A DNA stretch of 64,000 bases, from positions 1 through 64,000 of the forward strand of contig JBJFCD010000142.1 of assembly GCA_051888795.1 (NCBI GenBank), read 5' to 3'. The DNA comes from MD308 sp051888795. GTDB taxonomy: Bacteria; Bacillota; Clostridia; Lachnospirales; Lachnospiraceae. Numbering within the stretch: position 1 is the first letter of the stretch; the number at the start of each line of letters is the position of its first letter. The notes beneath the pieces are model-generated. The model had not been told where the DNA came from. It did not search any database and saw nothing but the letters and a program-made list of their open reading frames with translations. The position numbers were made by a program, and so were the translations under genes. Below, piece after piece: positions 43,354 to 50,872 of the stretch.

Positions 43354-44688
43354 ATGATTAAAAAGATATTAATCGCTAACCGTGGAGAGATAGCTGTACG
43401 TATCATCCGCGCATGCCGTGAGATGGGAATTGAGACAGTTGCAGTCTATTCAGAAGCGGATAGAGAAGCTCTTCATACAAAACTTGCGGATGAAGCAGTC
43501 TGTATCGGACCTGCACCGTCAAAAGAAAGTTATCTGAGTATGGAGAGAATCATCAGTGCGACAATTGTAAGCGGTGCGGATGCAATTCATCCGGGATTTG
43601 GATTCTTATCAGAGAACAGTAAATTTGCAGAACTCTGTGAACAGTGTAATATCACATTTATTGGACCGGGTTCTGATATCATTGCCAGACTTGGAAATAA
43701 ACAGGAAGCAAGAAATACAATGGTTGCGGCAGGGGTTCCGGTAATCCCCGGAAGTACAGAGCCAATCTATGATGTGGAAACCGGTGCAAAGGTTGCCGAT
43801 GAGATTGGATATCCGGTCATTGTAAAAGCAGCCCTGGGCGGAGGCGGAAAAGGAATGCGTGTGGCTAAGACTCCGGAGGAATTTGCCCAGAGTTTCCAGA
43901 CAGCACAGAAAGAGACTGAGATGGCATTTGGCGATAATACCATGTATATCGAGCATTTTGTGGAACATCCGAGACATATAGAGTTTCAGATTCTGGCAGA
44001 TTCTTACGGAAATGTCGTACATTTAGGAGAGCGTGACTGTTCGATCCAGAGAAATCATCAGAAAATGATTGAAGAGTCTCCATCCATTGCTCTCACAGAA
44101 GAACTTCGCAAAAAAATGGGAGAAGTTGCAGTAAAAGCAGCAAAGGCAGCAGGATATGTAAATGCTGGAACCATAGAGTTCCTTCTGGAAAAGAATAAAA
44201 ATTTCTATTTTATGGAAATGAATACACGTATCCAGGTAGAACATCCGGTTACAGAATGGGTGACAGGAATTGATCTTATTAAAGAGCAGATTCGGATTGC
44301 GTCCGGAGAAAAATTAAAGTTCAGTCAGGAAGATATTCACCTGAATGGTCATGCCATTGAGTGCAGGATCAATGCCGAAAATCCGGAAAAAGGTTTCAGG
44401 CCGTCACCGGGAACAATCACGGATATGTATCTTCCGGGCGGAAAAGGAATCCGAATTGATTCAGCAATTTACAGTGGCTACACAATCCCGCCGTACTACG
44501 ATTCCATGGTGGCAAAGCTGATTGTCTGGGCAAAAAACCGTAATGAGGCAATTGAAAAGATGAGAAGTGCTCTCGGAGAAGTGATTATTGAAGGCATTGA
44601 TACAAATGTAGATTACCAGTATGAAATATTGAATCATCCGGTGTATGTTTCGGGAGATTATGATATTGATTTTATTGAAAACATGTAA
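43354..44688 (+). CDS. accC: Acetyl-CoA carboxylase, biotin carboxylase subunit
   Basis: ATP-grasp enzyme that carboxylates the biotin on AccB. Visible blocks: KILIANRGEIAVRIIRACREMGIETVAVYSEAD at the N-terminus, the glycine-rich ATP loop KAALGGGGKGMRV, and EMNTRIQVEHPVTE with catalytic residues. Length 444, standard. It lies 10 bp after fabZ. Confidence 0.95.
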   Translation: MIKKILIANRGEIAVRIIRACREMGIETVAVYSEADREALHTKLADEAVCIGPAPSKESYLSMERIISATIVSGADAIHPGFGFLSENSKFAELCEQCNITFIGPGSDIIARLGNKQEARNTMVAAGVPVIPGSTEPIYDVETGAKVADEIGYPVIVKAALGGGGKGMRVAKTPEEFAQSFQTAQKETEMAFGDNTMYIEHFVEHPRHIEFQILADSYGNVVHLGERDCSIQRNHQKMIEESPSIALTEELRKKMGEVAVKAAKAAGYVNAGTIEFLLEKNKNFYFMEMNTRIQVEHPVTEWVTGIDLIKEQIRIASGEKLKFSQEDIHLNGHAIECRINAENPEKGFRPSPGTITDMYLPGGKGIRIDSAIYSGYTIPPYYDSMVAKLIVWAKNRNEAIEKMRSALGEVIIEGIDTNVDYQYEILNHPVYVSGDYDIDFIENM

Positions 44689-44742
44689 CTTTTCTGATCT
44701 AAGTAATGAGTATTGATTGTATAGATGTAAAGGTGAAAATTT

Positions 44743-46497
44743 ATGAAACTGGATAACATGTTCAAAAAAACAAAATATACTACATTGAAACGAAACGATT
44801 CACACGGTAAGGGGATACGTCCTGAAGTCCCTGAGGGGCTTCTTAAAAAATGTAATAAATGCGGTGCGGCAATTATTGCAGACGATGTGAAAAAAGGATT
44901 GTATATCTGTCCGAAATGTGGAGGATATTTCAGGATACATGCCTATAGAAGAATTGAGATGGTAGCAGATGAAGGTACATTTGAAGAGTGGGACAGAGGT
45001 CTTGAGACAAAGAATCCACTGAAATATAAAGGATATCCGGAGAAGCTTGAAGGGTTAAAAGAAAAGACAGGACTTGATGAAGCGGTTGTTACCGGAAAGG
45101 CAAAAATTAACGGAATTGAGACAGTGATAGGAGTCTGTGATGGACGTTTTCTGATGGCAAGTATGGGCGAAGTAGTGGGTGAGAAGATTGCCAGAGCCGT
45201 AGAGCGAGCCACAGAAGAAAGGCTGCCGGTTATTCTGTTTGCGTGTTCCGGTGGTGCCAGAATGCAGGAGGGGATTACTTCTCTGATGCAGATGGCAAAG
45301 ACCTCGGCAGCGTTAAAACTTCACAGTGATGCGGGGCTACTTTATGTCAGTGTTCTCACCGATCCTACAACGGGTGGTGTGACTGCAAGTTTTGCAATGC
45401 TTGGAGACATTATTCTGGCAGAGCCGAAAGCACTCATCGGGTTTGCAGGTCCCAGGGTTATTGAGCAGACGATCGGCCAAAAACTCCCGAAAGGTTTCCA
45501 GAGATCAGAGTTTTTACTTGAGCATGGATTTATCGATGGGGTTGTGGAAAGATCAGAGCTTAAAGAAACTTTATCAAATATTTTAAAGGTTCACTGTGAA
45601 TGTGATTCAAATAATGTTCAGATAGAGAAAAATGTGGCAGAGGCAGGATCTGATAAGGATCCAGATGATTTTGAGGTTACCGGAGAGGCAGTCGTATCAG
45701 AAAGAGCATTTTCTGATTTGTCGTCATGGGACAGAGTTCTCTTGTCCCGTATGCAGGATCGCCCGGTAGGAAGTGATTATATTGAAAAACTGTTTACAGA
45801 TTTTATGGAATTTCACGGAGACAGACTTTTTGGAGATGACCAGGCAATTATCGGTGGGATTGCAAGATTTCACGGAATTCCGGTTACAGTAATTGCACAG
45901 GCAAAGGGAAATAACACAAAAGAGAATATAAAGAGAAATTTCGGTATGCCTTCTCCGGAAGGATACAGGAAAGCACTTCGCCTAATGAAGCAGGCTGAAA
46001 AATTTAACCGTCCTGTCATATGTTTTGTGGATACTCCGGGTGCATTTTGCGGACTGGAAGCGGAAGAACGTGGACAGGGTGAGGCAATTGCCAGAAATAT
46101 TTATGAAATGTCAGCGTTTAAGGTTCCGGTTTTGTCAATCATTATCGGAGAAGGCGGAAGCGGAGGAGCGCTTGCAATGGCGACAGCTGATGAAGTGTGG
46201 ATGTTGGAAAATTCAATTTATTCTATTTTATCCCCTGAAGGATTTGCAAGCATCCTATGGAAGGATAGCAGCAAAGCGAAAGAAGCTGCTGAAGTGATGA
46301 AGCTGACTGCAAAAGATCTTTATGAACTCGGTATCGTGGAAAAAGTATTTTCAGAACCACAGGATTTTTCCATAGCATCCATCGCCGATGTTATAAGACC
46401 GATGGAGGCAGCGATAGAAGGATTTCTTCATAAATATAAAGCGTTAACGAAAGAAGAACTAACAGAACATCGTTATATGCGTTTTAGAAAGATGTAA
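44743..46497 (+). CDS. accDA: Fused acetyl-CoA carboxylase carboxyltransferase, beta-alpha (AccD-AccA)
   Basis: A single 584-residue polypeptide holds both carboxyltransferase subunits. Residues 1-~285 are AccD with a zinc ribbon (CNKCG at ~37-41 and CPKCG at ~56-60) and LFACSGGARMQEG. An acidic linker (about 290-320) joins AccA (to 584) with HGDRLFGDDQAIIGGIARF, DTPGAFCGLEAEERGQGEAIA and the oxyanion-type GEGGSGGALA. It transfers the carboxyl from biotin to acetyl-CoA, giving malonyl-CoA for FabD. In many bacteria these are two genes; here the fusion enforces 1:1 stoichiometry. Confidence 0.95.
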   Translation: MKLDNMFKKTKYTTLKRNDSHGKGIRPEVPEGLLKKCNKCGAAIIADDVKKGLYICPKCGGYFRIHAYRRIEMVADEGTFEEWDRGLETKNPLKYKGYPEKLEGLKEKTGLDEAVVTGKAKINGIETVIGVCDGRFLMASMGEVVGEKIARAVERATEERLPVILFACSGGARMQEGITSLMQMAKTSAALKLHSDAGLLYVSVLTDPTTGGVTASFAMLGDIILAEPKALIGFAGPRVIEQTIGQKLPKGFQRSEFLLEHGFIDGVVERSELKETLSNILKVHCECDSNNVQIEKNVAEAGSDKDPDDFEVTGEAVVSERAFSDLSSWDRVLLSRMQDRPVGSDYIEKLFTDFMEFHGDRLFGDDQAIIGGIARFHGIPVTVIAQAKGNNTKENIKRNFGMPSPEGYRKALRLMKQAEKFNRPVICFVDTPGAFCGLEAEERGQGEAIARNIYEMSAFKVPVLSIIIGEGGSGGALAMATADEVWMLENSIYSILSPEGFASILWKDSSKAKEAAEVMKLTAKDLYELGIVEKVFSEPQDFSIASIADVIRPMEAAIEGFLHKYKALTKEELTEHRYMRFRKM

Positions 46498-46523
46498 AAG
46501 AAAACGCAAACAGGAGATTTAAT

Positions 46524-47591
46524 ATGAACTCACTGAAAATAGGAAATATTGAAGCAAAAGTTCCAATTATACAAGGCGGTATGGGGATTGGAATCAGCCT
46601 GTCAGGACTTGCCGGAGCGGTTGCAAAAGAGGGCGGCATAGGGATCATCTCTGCCGCTCAGATTGGCTTTAGAGAGCCTGATTTTACAAAAAATACAAAA
46701 GAAGCAAATATAAGGGCAATTAAGAAAGAATATGAAAAAGCCAGAAAGATTGCACCGGATGGAATTATTGGATTTAACCTGATGGTAGCAATGCGACATT
46801 ACGAAGATTATGTGAAGGCAGCAGTGGAAGCAGGAGCGGATATCATAGTCTCCGGTGCCGGGCTTCCGACAGATCTCCCGGGGATTGTAGGGGATAAGGA
46901 CGTAAAGCTTGCACCAATTGTATCTACAGAAAAATCAGCAAAAGTAATTTTAAAATATTGGGATAAAAAGCACCACTGCATTCCGGACTTGCTCGTCATC
47001 GAAGGTCCGAAAGCAGGCGGGCATCTGGGATTTGACACAGAACAGCTTGAAGAATTTAAAGAGCAGTCTGATTATGATGAGGAAGTAAGAAAGATTCTTA
47101 AAGTAAAAGAAGAATATGAAGAAAAATATGGCGCAAAAATCCCGGTGGCATTAGGCGGCGGTATTGACAGTGCAAAAGCAGCGGAGCATGCTTTTTCTCT
47201 TGGGGTCGATGCGGTTCAGGTAGCTACAAGATTTGTGACTACTGAAGAATGCGACGCGGATATTCGTTATAAACAAGCCTATATCAACGCAAAGAAAGAA
47301 GATATTGTGATCGTAAAAAGCCCGGTAGGAATGCCGGGACGTGCCATTAAAAATGCGATGATGGAGAAGGTGCTGAGCGGTGAGCAGATTCCCCACACTA
47401 CATGTTACGGATGCCTTAGAAAATGCAAGCCTGCAGAGATTCCGTATTGTATTACAGAGGCGCTTATACATGCTGCAAAAGGGGAAACAGAAGAGGCACT
47501 TTTGTTTTGTGGTGCCAACGCATATAAGGCGAATCGTATAGAGACAGTAAAAGAAGTAATAGATGATCTGAAAAGCCTTGACAAAAGGTAG
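46524..47591 (+). CDS. FabK/nitronate monooxygenase-like flavoprotein with a four-Cys tail
   Basis: A 355-residue FMN TIM-barrel of the 2-nitropropane dioxygenase/FabK superfamily. It has IIQGGMGIGISLSGLAGAVAKEGGIGI at the N-terminus, EGPKAGGHLGFDTEQLEEF and VALGGGIDSAKAAEHAFSLGVDAVQVATRF. It differs from the operon's FabK by inserts in the middle and by a C-terminal cluster Cys294-x2-Cys297-x3-Cys301-x7-Cys309 that could bind a metal or Fe-S centre. It is co-transcribed 26 bp after accDA and is probably a lipid-related reductase, not a nitroalkane oxidase. Its substrate is unknown. Confidence 0.8.
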   Translation: MNSLKIGNIEAKVPIIQGGMGIGISLSGLAGAVAKEGGIGIISAAQIGFREPDFTKNTKEANIRAIKKEYEKARKIAPDGIIGFNLMVAMRHYEDYVKAAVEAGADIIVSGAGLPTDLPGIVGDKDVKLAPIVSTEKSAKVILKYWDKKHHCIPDLLVIEGPKAGGHLGFDTEQLEEFKEQSDYDEEVRKILKVKEEYEEKYGAKIPVALGGGIDSAKAAEHAFSLGVDAVQVATRFVTTEECDADIRYKQAYINAKKEDIVIVKSPVGMPGRAIKNAMMEKVLSGEQIPHTTCYGCLRKCKPAEIPYCITEALIHAAKGETEEALLFCGANAYKANRIETVKEVIDDLKSLDKR

Positions 47592-47663
47592 TAAGTTATA
47601 CTTATAATGGTAGAAAGATATGTACGGTAGATTATAATTTATAGTGATGAAAGGATAATGTAA

Positions 47664-48131
47664 ATGGATAGCACAGTAGATAGCGCATACAAAAAGATTA
47701 ATTATATTCTGGTCAACCTGATAAATGAAATCTGGGGATTGGAAGAAAAAGCAATTATTACAGAAGAGTTTAAAGATATTACAAATAATGATATGCACGT
47801 TATTGAAGCTATCGGTTTAGGAGAAGGTAATAATATGTCTTCGATTGCGAAGAAGCTCAATATTACAGTAGGATCACTAACTACCGCAATTAACAGCCTT
47901 GTGAGAAAAAAATATGTAGAGCGTTACCGGAGCGAAAAAGACAGAAGAGTTGTGTATGTCAAGCTGATGGAGAAAGGCGTGAAGGCATATAGACATCATG
48001 AAGAATACCATCATAAGATGACTATGGCCATCAAAGAAAAATTAAGCGAAGAAGAACTTCCGGTGCTTTTCAAAACGTTGGATGCTCTGACTGACTTTTT
48101 CAAAGGCTACAGCGCAGAAAAACAGTCATAG
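47664..48131 (+). CDS. fabT: MarR-family regulator, FabT-like
   Basis: A 155-residue winged-helix repressor with the wing segment LVRKKYVERYRSEKDRRVVYVKL of MarR proteins and the recognition helix MSSIAKKLNITVGSLTTAINSL. It is encoded at the end of the fatty-acid operon, and a near-perfect FabT box lies before fabH. In streptococci FabT represses the fab genes when bound to long-chain acyl-ACP. A similar feedback loop is inferred here. AAAGGATAATG precedes the ATG. Confidence 0.85.
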   Translation: MDSTVDSAYKKINYILVNLINEIWGLEEKAIITEEFKDITNNDMHVIEAIGLGEGNNMSSIAKKLNITVGSLTTAINSLVRKKYVERYRSEKDRRVVYVKLMEKGVKAYRHHEEYHHKMTMAIKEKLSEEELPVLFKTLDALTDFFKGYSAEKQS

Positions 48132-48161
48132 ATGTTTTCGGACGAACGGGAGGCGATTAAA

Positions 48162-48887
48162 ATGTATGAGCAGGAAATAGAAAAACTGCAGAGTATCATT
48201 GATGACAGCAGCAATATTGTATTTTTCGGAGGAGCTGGGGTATCAACGGAGAGTAATATTCCTGATTTTCGAAGTGCGGATGGATTATATCAGCAGAAAT
48301 ACCGGTATTCACCGGAGCAGATTGTAAGCCATACATTTTTTGTGCGAAAGACAGAAGATTTTTACGATTTTTACAAAGAAAAGATGATGTTTCTGGATGC
48401 AAAGCCAAATGCGGCACATTTGAAGCTCGCTGAACTCGAGGCGGCAGGAAAACTTACGGCTGTTATTACACAGAATATCGATGGACTTCATCAGGCTGCC
48501 GGAAGTAAGAATGTATTGGAACTTCATGGAAGCATTCATCGTAATTACTGCCAAAAATGTGGAAAATTTTATGACGCATCCTATGTAAAAGGAAGTAAAG
48601 GAATTCCGAAATGTTCATGCGGCGGAACAATTAAGCCGGATGTAGTTCTCTATGAAGAAGGGCTTGATTCAAACATTATAGAAAAAAGTGTCCGCGCAAT
48701 CAGCGAAGCAGACACTCTGATCATCGGAGGAACATCACTTGTCGTATATCCTGCAGCAGGATTTATTGACTACTTCAGAGGAAAGCATCTTGTAGTGATC
48801 AATAAGAGTGCAACGGCAAGAGAAGTGGGCGCAGAGCTTACGATTGCAGCTCCGATTGGAGAGATAATGAAAAATATAAGGGTATAA
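48162..48887 (+). CDS. NAD-dependent protein deacylase, sirtuin (CobB-like)
   Basis: Removes acetyl or longer acyl groups from lysines while consuming NAD. The 241-residue protein has the NAD block FFGGAGVSTESNIPDFRSADG, TQNIDGLHQAAGS with catalytic His in LELHGSIH, and a four-Cys zinc site (CQKC ... CSCGG). The ATG at 48162 follows GGGAGG; the ORF extends in frame to 48132 without a ribosome binding site. It is next to the fatty-acid operon, and acyl-CoA-derived lysine acylation is a conceivable link (inference). Confidence 0.92.
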   Translation: MYEQEIEKLQSIIDDSSNIVFFGGAGVSTESNIPDFRSADGLYQQKYRYSPEQIVSHTFFVRKTEDFYDFYKEKMMFLDAKPNAAHLKLAELEAAGKLTAVITQNIDGLHQAAGSKNVLELHGSIHRNYCQKCGKFYDASYVKGSKGIPKCSCGGTIKPDVVLYEEGLDSNIIEKSVRAISEADTLIIGGTSLVVYPAAGFIDYFRGKHLVVINKSATAREVGAELTIAAPIGEIMKNIRV

Positions 48888-48910
48888 GAATATAATACAC
48901 AAGGATATAG

Positions 48911-48941
48911 AAAGAAAGGCGCTTATGAGGCGCCTTTCTTT
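48911..48941. terminator. Bidirectional terminator overlapping the hicB stop codon
   Basis: AAAGAAAGGCGC (48911-48922) and GCGCCTTTCTTT (48930-48941) form a perfect 12-bp stem with a 7-nt loop. The stop codon of the minus-strand antitoxin gene is in the loop, so its last codons form one arm. Confidence 0.8.
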
Positions 48942-49276
48942 AATGAAAAGATATATGTTTGAATCGCTTTTTCAACAAGAGAATTTAAACTTTCCCCTGT
49001 TTCAAATGAAGTAAGAGCAAGAGTTTTGTGTAATTCTGGATTAATTCTAACATTAAATGAACCCTTATATACTTTATCAGGTGATTTCCCGACTTCTTTG
49101 CAGAAAGCAAGATAGTCATCGACAGCTAAGTGGAAAGCTTCTTCGATATCTTTCGTGCTGTCTGCTTCATAATCAATATAGTCTTTAATTCCTTCAATTT
49201 TACCTCTTATAGACATAGAATCTGCATCAAATTGTGGTTTTGTGTAGTATCCTTTATATTCTAATATGTTATTCAT
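48923..49276 (-). CDS. hicB: HicB-family antitoxin-like protein
   Basis: A 117-residue protein with an N-terminal HicB partial RNase H-like fold (YKGYYTKPQFDADSMSIRGKIEGIKDYIDYEAD) and a C-terminal ribbon-helix-helix-like DNA-binding part (FNVRINPELHKTLALTSFETGESLNSLVEKAIQTYI). Such antitoxins neutralise HicA ribonucleases and repress their own promoter. Here no HicA gene is present, only a 30-codon ORF whose stop shares one base with this ATG (TAATG). It may be a solitary antitoxin or part of a reduced system. Confidence 0.8.
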   Translation of the reverse strand: MNNILEYKGYYTKPQFDADSMSIRGKIEGIKDYIDYEADSTKDIEEAFHLAVDDYLAFCKEVGKSPDKVYKGSFNVRINPELHKTLALTSFETGESLNSLVEKAIQTYIFSLKKGAS

Positions 49277-49368
49277 TATAATTCACCTGATTCCTTTAGA
49301 TAATTTACTAAGCTTTTGAGTGCGCCAAACTTCATAATGTCTTTTTTAGCTTTCTCTAGTTTACTCAT
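49276..49368 (-). CDS. Small ORF (30 residues) coupled to hicB
   Basis: It begins MSKLEKAKKDIMKFG and ends NYLKESGEL. AAGGAG precedes the ATG, and the stop overlaps the hicB start. It is basic at the N-terminus and amphipathic. It lacks the HicA double-stranded RNA-binding fold and catalytic His. It could be a leader peptide, a HicA remnant or a new micro-toxin; the sequence does not decide. Confidence 0.55.
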   Translation of the reverse strand: MSKLEKAKKDIMKFGALKSLVNYLKESGEL

Positions 49369-49386
49369 TTGCAACTCCTTATTTGT

Positions 49387-49435
49387 TGCAACTAAAGTAT
49401 AGTTGCATTATAAAACGTTTTTATGATACTGTCAA
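49387..49435 (-). promoter_or_regulatory. Consensus promoter and palindromic operator of the hicB unit
   Basis: On the minus strand a perfect TTGACA (49430-49435), 17-bp spacer and perfect TATAAT (49407-49412) are followed at once by the inverted repeat TGCAACTA-n5-TAGTTGCA (49387-49407). A full-consensus promoter with an operator on its start site fits autorepression by the RHH antitoxin. Confidence 0.8.
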
Positions 49436-49592
49436 TTAATAAAACTCAGAATGTTACAATCAATAAACATCACCTTCTTGAATTTATACATTGTTTGGAA
49501 ATTGAGAGCGAAATGCTCTAAAAGAAATATAATTATGAAATGGTAATTTATTATAACAGAGATGAAATCAATTTTCAAATAGAGCCATAACA

Positions 49593-49630
49593 AAAAAGTG
49601 CAAAACACTTTGGAGTATTTTACACTTTTT
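49593..49630 (-). terminator. Terminator of the hydEGF operon
   Basis: On the minus strand a long stem (AAAAAGTGTAAAATACT with its partner, two G/U pairs) has a CCAA loop. The outer A/T run gives the terminal U tract. It lies 10 bp beyond the hydF stop codon. The remaining 150 bp up to the hicB promoter show nothing recognisable. Confidence 0.75.
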
Positions 49631-49639
49631 ACTATGGTT

Positions 49640-50845
49640 TTATTTAAAAATTCTCAGGCTTCTTTCCAGTATTCCATTCATATATGCTATGGCTGTTCCG
49701 TAATTCGTCATTGGAATCTTAGCATCTTCTGCGCATTTCATGCGATACTTCATTTCGCGTTCGTTTAATGTACAGCCACCGCAATGGATAATGAGCTGGT
49801 ATTTTGAAAGATTCAGTGGGAATTCAGTTCCACTTGTAAATTCAAAGTTCAGTTCCTTTTTTGTGTATTCTTTTATCCATCGAGGAAGTTTTACAGTGCC
49901 AATATCATCACACTGGCGATGATGTGTGCAACCTTCGGAAATGAGAATTGTATCGTTATCTTTTAACTGGTCGAGATGCTTTGCTCCATTTACCAGAGAG
50001 TCCAGGCTGCCTTTATATCTTGCAAAAAGAATCGAAAAGGAAGTTAGTGGGACATTTTCCGGAACAATTTGTGATACCTTTTTAAATGCCTGGCTGTCTG
50101 TGATGACAAGAGCAGGATTCTGTCCCAGTTTTTTTAGTGCCTCATCAAGTTCTGTGTCACGAACAACAATAGAAGCAGCGCCGGCTTCCAGAAGATCTCT
50201 GATTGTCTGTTGCTGAGGTAGAATCAGTCTTCCTTTCGGAGCGGCTTTGTCGATAGGAACGACAAGTACGACAATATCTAATGGAGAGACGAGATCAGCT
50301 ACGATATGCCGTCCGTTTTCCTCTGCCGGAACAAGATGAGCCAGAAGTTCCTTAAGTTCATAAATATTTGTTCCTTCAGAAGCACTGACTTCAAGAAAAT
50401 GTTTTTTGTCAATGCCAATCTCAAGAAAAGAAGATTCTGAGTGAGTTTTAATCTGATCAGCTTTGTTAAACACAACAACGTATGGAACTTTTTTATCCTG
50501 AATTCGTTTCAGGATTCTCGTATCCTCGTCTGTCATTCCAATAGTTCCGTCAACAACAAGAAGAGCAATGTCGGTCTTGTTAAGGACCTGATAGGCTTTT
50601 TGAATTCTCAGTTCACCAAGTTCACCATCGTCATCAAGCCCCGGGGTGTCGATCATGACAACAGGCCCAAGTGGAAGAAGTTCCATGGCTTTTAATACCG
50701 GATCAGTGGTTGTTCCTTTCACATCCGATACAATGGCAAGATTTTGCCCAGTTAAGGCATTGATCAGGCTAGATTTTCCGGCATTTCTTTTCCCGAAAAT
50801 TCCAATATGTACTCGTTCTGATGAGGGGGTATTATTCATGCTCAT
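49640..50845 (-). CDS. hydF: [FeFe]-hydrogenase maturation GTPase HydF
   Basis: Scaffold GTPase on which the 2Fe subcluster of the hydrogenase H-cluster is assembled. The 401 residues have a P-loop GKRNAGKSS (about 18-26), GTTTDP (G2), DTPGLDD (G3) and NKAD (G4). The C-terminal Fe-S region has EGCTHHRQC and HCGGC, matching the HydF CxH...CxxC pattern. Last gene of hydE-hydG-hydF. GGAGG is 7 nt before the ATG. Confidence 0.94.
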   Translation of the reverse strand: MSMNNTPSSERVHIGIFGKRNAGKSSLINALTGQNLAIVSDVKGTTTDPVLKAMELLPLGPVVMIDTPGLDDDGELGELRIQKAYQVLNKTDIALLVVDGTIGMTDEDTRILKRIQDKKVPYVVVFNKADQIKTHSESSFLEIGIDKKHFLEVSASEGTNIYELKELLAHLVPAEENGRHIVADLVSPLDIVVLVVPIDKAAPKGRLILPQQQTIRDLLEAGAASIVVRDTELDEALKKLGQNPALVITDSQAFKKVSQIVPENVPLTSFSILFARYKGSLDSLVNGAKHLDQLKDNDTILISEGCTHHRQCDDIGTVKLPRWIKEYTKKELNFEFTSGTEFPLNLSKYQLIIHCGGCTLNEREMKYRMKCAEDAKIPMTNYGTAIAYMNGILERSLRIFK

Positions 50846-50872
50846 GTGACGTCCTCCTTTATTCTGGTATGT

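Noticed and set aside
46524..47591. Second enoyl-ACP reductase FabK
   Set aside because: The insertions and the four-Cys tail separate it from the true FabK at 38478, so a paralogous role is preferred, though not proven.
35066..48900. Genomic island or prophage spanning the IS and fatty-acid genes
   Set aside because: Apart from one transposase there is no integrase, phage or conjugation gene, and the fab genes are core metabolism with composition like the rest of the window.
49276..49368. Complete HicA toxin
   Set aside because: 30 residues are too short for the HicA fold (about 60-80 residues) and the catalytic His region is absent.
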